From Tethya wilhelma (Eukaryota > Porifera > Demospongiae > Tethyida > Tethyidae): a stretch of 64,000 nucleotides of DNA. Positions 1 to 10,765 of this stretch are shown one piece after another (within the stretch, counting starts at the first letter, position 1; every line of letters starts with the position of its first letter). The stretch lies in the NCBI GenBank assembly GCA_964030475.1, contig CAXIPT010000007.1, positions 4,404,404 to 4,468,403 of the forward strand, read 5' to 3'. Both the position numbers and the translations under genes were made by a program. Below the pieces are notes generated by a model. It saw only the letters and a program-made list of their open reading frames with translations. It was not told the DNA's origin and did no database searches.

Positions 1-1819
1 TGTTTTTGATCAGGTAGAGTTTGGCATTCAATTGAAGAGAAACAGCTCCACCATTAGAAGCATTGTTGCTCATAAAACTAAGAGAACCTTCGGCCAGTTT
101 TATCGATGCACTAATAGCTTGGATCCCACCACCATTTTGAACAGCTGTATTATTCGCAATCACTGTCTGTCCTCTGAAGTAGAGCTCACTCTGATAGGCG
201 TGGATAGCTCCACCTGAATCAATAGCAAAATTGTATCTCATGAAGATATATCCATCCATGGTCATTTTGCTCTCAATAATCAAAATGGCACCACCCAACT
301 CAGCCGTGTTATACATGAACCAAGCCTGTACTTTGTCAAACGTTATTTCACACTGGAAACTAGTAATGACCCCACCTGCTTGGTATGATTGGGCAGCGGG
401 AAAGAGATAATTGGCCGAATTTCCAACGAAAGTGAGATCACCTGATAGTGTTACTTTAGTTGAAATGGTAAACAATGATCCGCGGTTGCTCATAACAGTT
501 GTATGTCCATTGAATGTGAGTGTGCTTTTGATAGCATAGAGAATACTATTGTTAAATCCAGCATTGGCAATGATGGATATGTCGGTACTAAACAGAGTTG
601 TAGAGTAGAAGGAAAATACAGCTCCAATATTATGGGCAGTGTTGTTCTGGTAAATGCAATCGAAAGTGAAGACAGTGCACTCTGATTTTGCATACAAAAC
701 TCCACCATGATCAGCTCTATTGAAAGTAAAAGTGCTCTCAGAGATGTTATAAGTGCTAAATATGTGCCCTGCAAGAGCTCCACCGATGTGTGCATAGTTG
801 GCTGAGAAATTACTTTCTGTAATCATTGCAAGACTGTTGGTTCCAATAAATAAGGTTCCACCAAAAGTAAAGGCATTGTTCTCAAACAACACACTTCTTG
901 CAATCACAACTGAACTATTCTTTGCAATCAGTACTCCACCAGTATGCGAGGCTTGGTTCCCAAATAAAGTACTCCTTGTAATGACAATTGAACTATTCTC
1001 TGCAGCTAATGCTCCACCTTCTGATGCCTGGTTTGAATCAAACGTACAATTGAGAATTCTTGCATTGCTGTTGTCAACATACACTGCTCCTCCATTGGCT
1101 AGCCTATCTGCAGAATTACCATCAAAAACACTATCGATAATTGTCAAGTTACTCCTCTCAACAAATACAGCTCCACCACCCCAACCAAAACTCATCGTCA
1201 CCTTGTTTCCAATGAAGTGATTGTCAGTGACAGTAACCTCACTGTCAATGGCAAACAGAGCTCCTCCAAAAAATAGTGCTCCAAGGTGGCTCCAGGTGCA
1301 TCCATCGATGAAGACACAAGAGTTGTTGAATGCAATGGCACCTCCACTTTTTACAAACTCACTGTCGCTATCAGCTTGTCTCTTTTGAAAATTGTTAATA
1401 AACGAAAATGTTTGATCATCAGTGTCTGCATAAGCACACCCTGTGAACGTAAGATCACTGATAAAGACGTTCGTAATGGAATATAGCTCGAATCTTGAAG
1501 GTGGTGAGCAAGATAGAACAACTTGTGTGCCATTACTGGTTTGATCTTGCTCATTGGTGGCGAAAGAAGTGATAGTCAGGTTGTCAAGGTTACTGAGAAG
1601 AAAGTCTGCCGTGAGATGGTGAACACCTGGCATCAAAATGAGAGTGGTGTTTGGAGCGAAATAGTCTGACGATTTGCTGGCATATTGAGATAATGTTGCA
1701 CACGGGCCATCATCAAAAGCACATGGAACCATCTCCATTGGTGTAACGTAGTAGGTTTCAGACAACACACACGAATAAAGAGACACTAAAGTTAGTAGAC
1801 CAAGCAAGTGGCGATTCAT
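1..1819 (-). CDS. Secreted right-handed beta-helix (Pmp-like) repeat protein, 5' part
   Basis: Read on the minus strand, one frame stays open from an ATG at 1817-1819 to the left edge: 606 codons with no stop and no intron. The first 20 residues (MNRHLLGLLTL, then a small-residue cleavage region ending CVLS) form a signal peptide. The rest is an array of degenerate repeats of about 25-30 residues built on GGA(L/I/V), a turn, then F..N.A or NNTA. Examples are GGAVFVERSN, GGAVYVDNSN, GGALAAENSS, GGVLIAKNSS and GGAIHAYQSE. N-glycosylation sequons are frequent (NNS, NSS, NLT). Such repeats fold as parallel beta-helices in Pmp/pectin-lyase-like proteins. In animals they are seen in large sponge surface or secreted proteins. 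The C-terminus, and any EGF, FN3 or membrane segment, lies outside the window. The start is supported by an upstream 5'UTR splice acceptor. Function is unknown; adhesion or recognition is inference. Confidence 0.85.
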   Translation of the reverse strand, partial: MNRHLLGLLTLVSLYSCVLSETYYVTPMEMVPCAFDDGPCATLSQYASKSSDYFAPNTTLILMPGVHHLTADFLLSNLDNLTITSFATNEQDQTSNGTQVVLSCSPPSRFELYSITNVFISDLTFTGCAYADTDDQTFSFINNFQKRQADSDSEFVKSGGAIAFNNSCVFIDGCTWSHLGALFFGGALFAIDSEVTVTDNHFIGNKVTMSFGWGGGAVFVERSNLTIIDSVFDGNSADRLANGGAVYVDNSNARILNCTFDSNQASEGGALAAENSSIVITRSTLFGNQASHTGGVLIAKNSSVVIARSVLFENNAFTFGGTLFIGTNSLAMITESNFSANYAHIGGALAGHIFSTYNISESTFTFNRADHGGVLYAKSECTVFTFDCIYQNNTAHNIGAVFSFYSTTLFSTDISIIANAGFNNSILYAIKSTLTFNGHTTVMSNRGSLFTISTKVTLSGDLTFVGNSANYLFPAAQSYQAGGVITSFQCEITFDKVQAWFMYNTAELGGAILIIESKMTMDGYIFMRYNFAIDSGGAIHAYQSELYFRGQTVIANNTAVQNGGGIQAISASIKLAEGSLSFMSNNASNGGAVSLQLNAKLYLIKN

Positions 1820-1826
1820 GGTTGGC

Positions 1827-1932
1827 CTGCATATACATGTACAAACACAATCATTATGAATGAAAATGTTAACATAAAACTGTTTACTCATGCCTGCATG
1901 AACAGTTAGGACGACAATAACAATACTCACCC
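1827..1932 (-). other. Probable 5'UTR intron of the beta-helix gene
   Basis: On the minus strand a donor GTGAGTATTG near 1930 is followed about 100 bases later by an acceptor (TATATGCAG) eight bases before the start codon. This leaves a short spliced leader reading GCCAACC before ATG. Coordinates are approximate. Confidence 0.5.
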
Positions 1933-1997
1933 TATAGAATGAACTTGAAAGTGAATAGATGATCTAAAAGTCTGAAGATGTAGAACAATGACACTAG

Positions 1998-2005
1998 CTT
2001 TTATA
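1998..2005 (-). promoter_or_regulatory. TATA box of the beta-helix gene
   Basis: TATAAAAG on the minus strand, about 70 bases upstream of the putative 5'UTR donor and 180 bases upstream of the ATG. It fits a start site near 1970. A clear TATA box stands out because the other promoters here lack one. Confidence 0.5.
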
Positions 2006-2972
2006 AGCTTTCAGCTGTTTACTCTTGGAATACGTACACATGCACACCATCATCAAGTTGCTAGACCTATCACTTCACTATAATTGCCTCAATAATGCAC
2101 ACAGAGAAAAGTCCCGGCAGATGCGTGGGTGGCACCATGACTCAAACCAGCTACACCAGTCTTTGTAGGCATACTGTTTCAATTTAAAGTGTTTACAGCA
2201 ACCAAAAACATATTATGAAATATATTAGCACTAATTCATGCTTAGATATCCTTAGAAGGGAAAGAGATGAGACTTATTTCAGTACAATGGTATGCCCCAG
2301 CAGGTCTTCGTGACCTGTCGACAAGACACAACTCAACCACACAAAAGAAACAACATCCTCTCCAATTGAATCACCACTGCATGGTCTACAGCTGTCATTG
2401 ATTTCAGGTTGTGTCCGCAACAAAGGATGTGGTCACTCAAACCATAAGTGGATAAAATCCACAAGATATATGAAAGATAAACAAATATATGCTGGCATTA
2501 CATGCATGCACACTAATGTACACATGAACACTTACAAAACGCAAACATCATATATCATGGTATCATTGCCACATACAAACATGCAGTCATGTACCATTAT
2601 ATATAGGTGTGCTTTATTTAGGTCAATGAATTACAAATCATTATGGACCACGTGCAAGCTATTGAGCTTGCTTTATTATCAAAATATGGGCATTTTCATG
2701 TTTTGTTAGTGTTTTCCAAGAGTTGGTGAGAAAATTCTGTCTGTTATAATAACATATGATGAGAAGTTTCACAGGAAAACGCATCAATTCACAAGTTATG
2801 ATTAGCAGATCCTGTTTTCACTACATTTGTATGGAAAACTCATTGTAGTTTAGCATAAGTACCATTATAAAGATCCACATGTATGCATGCATTCAGCTAA
2901 TCAGTATAAGTTAACAGCTAGGCATTTGGCTAGTTATATTGAAGTTATAACTGTTCTAGAGCATGCACTGAA
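2006..2972. other. Intergenic region between divergent genes
   Basis: AT-rich with scattered CATGCA-type words. No open frame shows coding character and no family could be assigned. It separates the beta-helix gene (-) from the first tyrosine-tail membrane gene (+), so it probably holds both promoters. Confidence 0.5.
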
Positions 2973-3827
2973 ATGACTCATGACAACATGTCCAATTCTT
3001 CCAGTAATTGCTGCTATGTCTGTGAGACAAGATCATGGCCAGAATACAATTGTACGAGCTGGAATAAGTCTCTGTGTAACTCCAGCCACACTTCAGTTAG
3101 AGTCACCATAGCTGTGACTGCCGTGGTAACATTCTTGATCACTCTTCTCTTGGTAGGAATTGTCATGGCTGCGGTCATAGCAACCAGGAAATGGAGGTAA
3201 CCACAACTAGCTACAATATACCATACAACATGTATACACTCATCGATATCAACTATGGCACCCAGACAGCTATCTGTGTTGTTTAGTGCTCACAATTTCT
3301 GAATCAGTATTGTTCAGCCTAATTTTATTAAGCCTTCACCACTGCATGATTTATTACCATTGATTTGTTACATGTAACATGATGACTCTGGTCCATCACA
3401 GATACATAGTATATTATTATATATTTATACTTGAACAATTTATTGCATACAATCACACGACTGCGCTGCACATTTCTGATGCATGGACAGGTCAATCGTT
3501 CAGAGTAGGAAGAAACCAGTGCCTCAACAAAGAACTAGACACTACACACGCACGTCATCATGTGAACACGGCATATCTCAAGAAGAGCCATCACTCCATC
3601 AAAGCACACCCGGCAGTGGGTCACACAGTCCGAGGCTACCAAACCGGGATGCTAAACCAATGAGATATTCAATTGACTCTTATGACGACGTCATTCAACA
3701 GGGTAATAGGTTTGTAGTGAAAGAAGCAGTTGCTACGGAAAAGAATGTAGCTTACGAGCAGAGGAGTGTTGAGAAATCAACAGCTTCTAAGACAGCTAGC
3801 AAGTACGAAAACATGAATTACTATTAG
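2973..3827 (+). CDS. Single-pass membrane protein with tyrosine-motif tail (paralog 1)
   Basis: Two exons, 2973-3196 and 3491-3827, join in phase 2 (AG/G at an Arg) to give 186 residues. An in-frame stop at 2940-2942 fixes the start. There is no cleavable signal peptide. Residues 1-42 are short, Cys-containing and rich in N-glycosylation sequons (NMS, NSS, NCT, NKS), suggesting an outside N-terminus. A membrane helix covers about 43-70 and is followed by basic TRKWR. The tail (76-186) has SH3-ligand-like RKKPVPQQR and tyrosines at Y139 (SYDDV), Y163 (NVAYEQ) and Y180 (YENM, which fits both GRB2-SH2 pYxN and PI3K YxxM), then Y185-Y186 at the end. It has the same intron position and phase as the next gene, so the two are tandem paralogs. 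No known family was recognised; a phosphotyrosine scaffold role is inferred from motifs only. Confidence 0.7.
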
Positions 3828-3846
3828 TTACATAGTTCATTCAAAC

Positions 3847-3871
3847 AATAAAGAACTTTGTAATCAATAAA
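3847..3871 (+). terminator. Polyadenylation signals of paralog 1
   Basis: Two AATAAA hexamers at 3847-3852 and 3866-3871, 20-40 bases past the stop codon at 3827. They support this as a real transcribed gene. Confidence 0.6.
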
Positions 3872-4528
3872 CCCTTAGTTTGTGTGGCTTTCCTCAATTG
3901 AATATTTTTTTGATATTAATTTTTTATATGCTACTATATTCTCATGTTTCTTTTTCACTTTATCTTGTCTACAGTTTTGAGGTTGCTAACATTATACTGT
4001 TTATTTTTACATATTTATCTTTCGTGGTGACTGTCAACCATGAGATAGATTCATGATGACCCACAATTTTCTGGAAGTACTGTACAATTTCATGCATCTT
4101 GACTCTCTCAAATTATTATAGACTCTCTGAATTAAGTTGGGCAAATTTACTTACATTGCAGTTGCATGCATGTATACCAAGTCTTACAAATTCTGCAAGA
4201 ATGGTGTGGAGCAACAATTAGAATAAAGCAACGATGCTCAAATAAGGAGATATTCCAATCACAATGTAAATGGGTGCATGCATAGACAACAACCATGTAC
4301 AATATATGACATACATTTTCCCAAAGCTGAGGATGTGTATGATAAACAAATAATGATATTGAAACCATTACCATTAACAGTCAATGATGATCAGTAAACT
4401 ACTGGAAAAAAAGAGACTCTGACACAGCTCCAATATGTAAACCAGCAAACCAGCAAACAAGAGGCACACAAATAGTATATACAGAAGATCTAAACTAAGT
4501 TTAGTAGCTGTAGCTAGTATATAAGCGA
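3872..4528. other. Intergenic spacer between the two membrane-protein genes
   Basis: About 650 AT-rich bases with no credible coding frame. It should contain the promoter of the second gene; no TATA box or known motif could be picked out. Confidence 0.5.
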
Positions 4529-5593
4529 ATGAGTAAGATCATGACAGAGAGCTTTGTTGCACCTAGTTCTACAGTGAAAAAGGCTCCTAGTCAAATAGTG
4601 GCAGCAACGTTTCCACCAATGACTGACTCAACTGGTCTAGGCGGAGTAGAATCAAATTGCCACACTGGATTGTCGGCTCCAATCGCTGGCATTTTGGGAG
4701 GTGTTATCGGAGCTGTAGTGACACTGGTCCTTGTGATAGCTATTACAGTCTTGGTAGTCATCACTGTCATCCTCACCAAAAGAACCAGGTAGGTCTGCTT
4801 CATCAATGACATACATGCACACACTATATTATATTACATGCAGTCTATAGCTTCGTATTTATTTGTATTATCGTGTGTATGCAGAGCGAAGAAACGTGCC
4901 AAGAATCGTCCCATTTTACGGACCCCTTCTACCCATTATGCACGACCCCGCTCAGTGATTCCAAGGGACACATCTCCCTCAAACAACACTGCCCCTGAAG
5001 AATTGTATGCAGATTGCATCCCTAAATCAAGGAGAAAACCCCTCCCTTTACCACACACACCAACAAACACCTACGACGAGCTAAGGGATAGCACAGAAAA
5101 AGAGGAAGAAGAGCAAGTGACAACTGAGGAAGAAGACAAGGAAGAAGAAGTAGATTCAGAAGACGAGCTCGAGGAAACTCTTAAAGAGACGACTTTGCCA
5201 TCACCAACATTGCCTGTGAAACATACCCCAACGTTGCCTGTGAAACATACCCCAATGTTGCCTGTGAAACAGACCCCACTCAAACCCCCACAGAGAAAAT
5301 GCCCACCCCCTAACCCACCCACCCCCACAGAAGCTGGTATCGATCCCTATGTTGCAATGTCTGCTATTCCAAGTCAGAACGTTAAGGTGCAGCAAAGTGA
5401 ACCCACGCCAGAAAGACTGTACTCTGTGCCTCACACAAAAGCAAGGAAGCGGCCACCATCATCAAGGCCAAAGTCCACTGACCACGGAGGAACATTGATT
5501 GCAGAGAATGTGGCTTATAAGAACGTTGAGCGGAGACATCTGGACAGTATACCAGAATACGCCAGCTACGTGAATGTCATTACAAAACCATGA
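4529..5593 (+). CDS. Single-pass membrane protein with tyrosine-motif tail (paralog 2)
   Basis: Exons 4529-4788 and 4885-5593 join in phase 2 within an Arg codon, exactly as in the neighbour, giving 322 residues. A short Ser/Thr-rich N-terminus (1-48) leads to a long Gly-then-Val/Ile membrane helix (about 50-83) and a basic stop-transfer segment (TKRTRAKKRAK). The tail holds a polyproline stretch RRKPLPLPHTP, an acidic Glu/Asp block (about 156-195), and three near-perfect 8-residue repeats of (T/M)LPVK(H/Q)TP. Tyrosine motifs are LYADC, TYDEL, PYVAM (YxxM), LYSVP, NVAYKNV (pYxN) and, near the C-terminus, YASYVNV, where YVNV is a classic GRB2-SH2 ligand. ENVAYKNVE matches NVAYEQRSVE in paralog 1. 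The layout resembles LAT/CD28-type adaptors without an extracellular domain; that comparison is analogy, not homology. Confidence 0.72.
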
Positions 5594-6230
5594 ATTTGTT
5601 TTTGTTTAACTTGTTCTATTTGCTTGCACACACTAAACACTACATGTACCATTATGCTATACACGACTTGTCCACACATTGATACAAATGCATGAATTAT
5701 CATAACGATTAATTGGAACCCCCAGCTGCTTCATGTTGATTGTATATATTGCTCATCTTATCACTGTCAGTCTCCCAAACATACATACAGAATACACACA
5801 ACACCATGCACCTAATAGTAGAGTGGAGTCCACATTCCCATAAAAATAGGTACATAGCAAATTATAATATACCTGTATGCTTATGTAGTATTGTATAGTT
5901 ATAGATAACCATAAGCCAAGGGACTGCACTCTCAGATAGTAAACAGTTTATATAAACAGAAAGCAATAATGGAAGATTACAAAACATAATCAGTCCCAAA
6001 ATATACCTTACCATGACCATTAGACAGATGTACTGTGTGACATTGTGTATACCATAGCGATAAATTTGTAGAAATTAATCATTGAAACTCAATGTACAAG
6101 AGAATTTGCACGAAAATCTTCACAACTCACACGAGTATACAGTGTACTTGTATATAAACACTTATTAAAACACACACTGACACACACAAAAAACCTGGCA
6201 CAGAGTGTTTTTCTCTAAGTTCTATTGTTA
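5594..6230. other. Convergent intergenic region
   Basis: Lies between the ends of paralog 2 (+) and VPS33A (-). AT-rich, with no coding frame and no recognised repeat; presumably both 3'UTRs. Confidence 0.5.
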
Positions 6231-9200
6231 TCACTTGAAAGGGGGAAATTTGCCAGACCCCCCACTACTAGGGGCGGGTGGCATGGGCGGCATGGGACGG
6301 GCCGGGCCTGGGCTAGGAGAATCATCCAGCTGGTTGTCCCAGAGTTTGACCGGATGAAAACGAGGGGTGTCAGCAAGAACAGAATTGATAAGAGATATAC
6401 CGTTAGTAATGTGAGTGGTGCCAACAACATACTCAGTGGTTGCTATAGATACGAGAAGAGAGGGAGAAGGTCAAAGATCAGGAAGAGAATGGAGAAAGAA
6501 AACAAAAAGCTAAGAAGCAGCTGCTAGAGTTTCAAGACTCTTAGAGTTAATAATGATGAAAAGAGATCAAGTCTTGAGCAAGGAGAGTTACACATTACAT
6601 ACTATCAAAGTCATGTGTTCATAACTAACAATGTGGGTCACACACACACAGCCACATTCTTCTTTCTGGGCTAAAAATCTTAGTACTGGATGCAGCTGGA
6701 TCACATTACCCCCTCCCACCCTTCACACACACTTACCATCTTCTCTTTGTGCTAAGAACCTTAATGCTGATATCTCTGCATACGTGCAACCACCGATGAA
6801 GAACACTAGAACTAGTTGAGGTCTATCTGTGGTGGGACGCTCTAGAGAGAGAGAGAGAGAAGCTTATGATTTTGGCTTGCAATGTAACAACAATTAATGA
6901 CAGAAACTTACTTTTTCTCTCTTGACCACGAGCTACTCTTTGCTGCCGCACAAACCCAGGACCAGGAAGTGGGCGTGTCAACTACAAATACAATGTTGAT
7001 GAAGTAACCATTATATCACATCTACTGACCATATACTATTTTGAACTCTGACCTCTTGGAACAGCTCCCATCCATTAGGTCTTTCTAAGAGTTCAACTAA
7101 TCTCACACTGAGTGGAGCATAGCCAGAGAAGGTATAGGAGATGTCCTTGGGATTCTGAAGATAGATTCAAGAAAAATCTCTATAAGCACACGTATTCACA
7201 CCCAAACCCCCTCCCCCCCCCCCTCACCACAGTCACACGTACCAGTTCATCAACCCTCTCCGTAATGAGTCTTAAGCTCTTCCTCAAGACACTGAATGTC
7301 TTTACATCTTGCAACTGCAACAGTCCTGCCTTTTCTAATCTATGAAGACCAACCAGACTCTCATAACCATATCCCTATGGCAACCAGGATAACAAAGATA
7401 AAAAACAAACAAACAAACAAACAAACAAACAAACAAGCAACAAGAGACAACGATGATGGTATCACTCACTTACCTGGAGGATTTCCTTGCGATAGGTATC
7501 CAGGAGGCGTGGCTTAAGACCATTGTTAGCAACGCTTTGCATACAGATCAGCTTTAAAACCTGACAAACAACAAAGCCAATCGCATATATAGTGAAACCA
7601 TCTTCCACAATCATCAGGAAAGAAGTTTGAAAATAAATTATTTGTGCTGAAAACTTATAGCAATGAATAAATATCCTCTCTATATCATCTCACCTTAGCC
7701 AGAGGTTCAGATCTTCCTATGCAGTTTTCAATGTAGTCTGGTGCCTTGTCTGCCAAATCTTCTTCTCTCAACTCTGAAAACAGACACGTGTACACAGTCA
7801 CTGACTTATGTGAAATTGAAAGTGCTTTTAAAAAGTTGGTTATTTTTCACACAGAAGTAAGATTTTTACTTCCTCGATCCCAGGCTAAGATTTTGTATGA
7901 CAGAAGTGATTGGCAAATTGCTGCATTATATGCACATGCATGCGAGTGCTCTATAAAAAAAGTACACACTAACGTTGCTCTGTGTAGATTTGCTCCAAGA
8001 ATCTTTTTCTATCAGTGACTGTCTTGATCAGCTCTGCAATGGTGGTATCTGGAACAGAAAGAGAGATGGATAAGAGTAATGGATGCCATGGTAGTTTTAT
8101 TCCCAGGCTCTTTCCCAGTGAAGATTACTACTGAAAGTTGGAAGGGGAGAAAGAGAGAGAGAGAGATCCTGGTATGCATGAATCATGTAAATAACGTAGC
8201 CCATAGAATGATCAGCATACTACAATAGGCTTTCTTTCTCCCTTTCTATTTTTTGGCAGTTCATATTTACAGGGAGAGAGAGACTTGTAACACAAGGCTA
8301 CAGTATGGCAGAGACCAGCTTACGCTTGCTCAGTGATAGCTTGGCTTGCTGCATGTGGGGTAACTTCTGCACAAACTGTTTCAGCTGTGACACTGTCTTT
8401 GCTCCGTGACGTTCCTCATAAGCTGCAGTGATCTTCTTGGCCTCTCTGCTCAGGAACTGTCCAACTGCTCTGAAATTAAGATCTCTCATGTCGCCATACA
8501 TGGTCTCCTCTGAATGGAGCATGAATGCTATTGGTCCCTTCAACGGAGGACCCCCTTTAGGATTGTTCTGGAGCTCCTCTGAAAACATCTGCCGAGGAAA
8601 CTTGCTGGTACCTAGAAGGAAAAATAAAGTTAAAATTAAAAACACAAAAACAAAAAACACAAACATACATACAAACAAACACATCGATGCATGTTCAGTC
8701 ATTCATCTTACAGTAATCAATGCTGAAGATCTCATCAATCAGTCCCTCGTAGGTCAGCTGCGTCGAGAGAGGGGTCATAAGGTCAACAGATCGATCCAGT
8801 AGAATGATGGCATCGAACTGAGGAGTGAGCTCCCTTGCGGAGGACGAGTTGCCAAACACCTCCTTTCCCATCCTATCCAACAGGTCAGCTACCAACTGAA
8901 AAAGAAGTAGAAGGACAAGTCAAAATTGATATTTTTATGTGTACTGTCTAGGTTGGCTCTTCAACTAGTCACCTAATCATTCTATCAGCCATCCTACCCC
9001 CTCTTTTGCCACCCCACCCTTCCTACATGTAAATCGATTCAAATTTACAGAGGAAAATTAAGTTTTACAGAGTGAAATTTTTGTGAATTTCACAAATCAC
9101 AATCCATCCATGAGAGTCATTATTTGTGAAATTCTCTTAACACATAATATTATATAATTATGGGAGTTGTAAAATCATCTGTGAATGTAGTGGCAAGAAC

Positions 9201-10640
9201 CATTGAGGAAAGTTCATCCCAACTAGCTTTTCCATTATACAGTATCACATTCAAGCTCTGACCTTTGCATTTCGTCCCTTCCCATATATCTTTGGGATGA
9301 TTCCATAGAGGGCTTGAAGCTTGCAAATGGCTTTGGCCGTGTAGAAAAGAGGGGTGGGGTCTTGTTCTATAAATAGATCCTACAAGAACAATTACAACAC
9401 ACAGTACATGTATTATGCAGTGGCTATAAATAGAAACTGACAACTATGTACATTGCACAAAATCATACTGTCTTATTTTTATACATACACTAAATGCTGT
9501 CTTGAGGTCCAGTGAAATGACATCAGAATCCAGCGGCAACATTTCCAGATGGAACTCGTCCACAGCGAAATTAATAGGTCCCCTAACTTCAGGGTCAAAC
9601 CCAAATTCCTAATCGTCACCATGGAAACACAGAAAGAAGCTTAAAATTAATGACACAAGCATAATAGCATTATGGACATACCCTACATAAGAGTGAACTT
9701 ATAGTGTGCAGTAAAAGTGAGATTTTGAACAAAATTTCTACAATACCAACACGATATTGACTCACTATAAATCTTGAGATGCAGTGTTGAGACTTCTGGG
9801 GGACAAACACAACCTTGAACCTCTTGCCGTGCTTCTTACTAGACGTACTGTGAGAATGGATGCAAGTGGTGTATATCCATCACATCATACAGTCATGGAG
9901 ACATGTAACATCAGCTCCCCATAGCCTCATACTTAGGCCCCTCCCATCAAAGAAGCGCAGCATAATAAATAAAAATAATGTTATTATAGAATAGGTGCAA
10001 TATCAAATACCGTTTCGTATGGCAAATCTACAGGAGTGATACAGAGAAGCAAGCAGCTAGCTGTCATTTACATCCATATGGCAAAAAACCCCCCAGCTAT
10101 TCGTCATCGTATACTTCCAGTTTTTTGATGATGTAATTGCACTCTCTCTATAATTATACTGAAAGTATCCAGAAAAAATTGGCACATGTGCCCTCTCCCT
10201 TCTTTGACAGATGAGGCTTGGGTGTGAGGCTATATCTTCCCATGCCACATACCTGATAGCATCAATGATCATATCCACAAAGCGGATGGTGGGACTCACA
10301 AAGAACAGGTACTCGTTTGCATCGGGATACTGCTCCGTCAGATTGGGAGTCGGCAATCGCACCATCTTGTACACTCCATGTTGCCGTAAAAACGAAACCT
10401 CAGCTATGAGTCCGACCTGACCTATGAGAGCTTCATCCCAAACTATGACCTGTACGTGTACACATGCATTTGTGTATCCATGCTTACAACATGGTGGTGC
10501 AGGTACATCAGATCATATTACTTTCTACCCACTTTCTTCTGCTCTGGTTGTCCTAGCACTCTGATGAGCTCCAGCCTGGAGGCTTCCCAGATGTGCGCTA
10601 AGTTCAGTCGCCCTAGCAAGTGAATGGGAGCGGTAGACAT
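6231..10640 (-). CDS. VPS33A: VPS33A, Sec1/Munc18 protein of the HOPS/CORVET tethering complexes
   Basis: Fifteen phase-consistent minus-strand exons: 10640-10533, 10449-10253, 9838-9766, 9608-9489, 9379-9263, 8895-8712, 8611-8324, 8048-7974, 7773-7694, 7560-7474, 7374-7243, 7154-7053, 6981-6912, 6826-6737 and 6442-6231. They give 644 residues (human is about 596). Family landmarks are [10 protein letters not shown] near the N-terminus, [12 protein letters not shown] (about 237-248), [56 protein letters not shown] (about 552-570) and [13 protein letters not shown]. The last two, and the lysine-rich linker before them, favour VPS33A over VPS33B. VPS33A binds SNAREs and promotes late endosome-lysosome fusion. 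Unusual: a Pro/Gly/Met-rich C-terminal tail of about 30 residues ending SGKFPPFK that human VPS33A lacks. All introns are GT-AG, with one weak donor (GTTAGT at 7973). Confidence 0.95.
6640..6710 (-). repeat. Degenerate copy of the end of a VPS33A exon in its own intron
   Basis: Minus-strand CTAAGATTTTTAGCCCAGAAAG lies about 50 bases downstream of TTAAGGTTCTTAGCACAAAG, the 3' end of the exon at 6737-6826. It would encode a similar [12 protein letters not shown] stretch but is not needed for the frame. Most likely a small tandem duplication of an exon end and its donor. Confidence 0.45.
7400..7441 (+). repeat. (CAAA)n microsatellite
   Basis: About ten uninterrupted CAAA units in a VPS33A intron. 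A similar (CAAA)n run lies at 15922-15962 in RNF10. Confidence 0.9.
10010..10150 (+). repeat. Dispersed CGTATGGCAAA repeat, copy 1
   Basis: Shares about 130 bases with 22212-22350: CGTATGGCAAA, then AGCAAGCAGCTA, TCATTTAC, CATATGGCAAAAA and TTTTGATGATGT in the same order. It is intronic in VPS33A. A short non-autonomous element; its class is not clear. Confidence 0.55.
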
Positions 10641-10765
10641 CTTGAAGATGCTTCTCCTGAAATGCCTTTAAATTTTCTATGACGTAATGCGAATTTGAGT
10701 AAATTCATGAGTCGATCGAGTGAAAGTGGCTGTGTGGGGTCTGTTGCCGAGCCAAAGAACTTAAG
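10641..10765. promoter_or_regulatory. Probable bidirectional promoter of VPS33A and RPB11
   Basis: Only 125 bp separate the VPS33A start codon (-) from the RPB11 start codon (+), so both 5'UTRs and the promoter must fit here. No TATA box is visible. Shared control is inferred from the geometry. Confidence 0.6.

Noticed and set aside
490..1220. Open frames of 100-140 codons on both strands in the beta-helix gene
   Set aside because: They are other-frame shadows of one continuous 606-codon frame with signal peptide and repeats.
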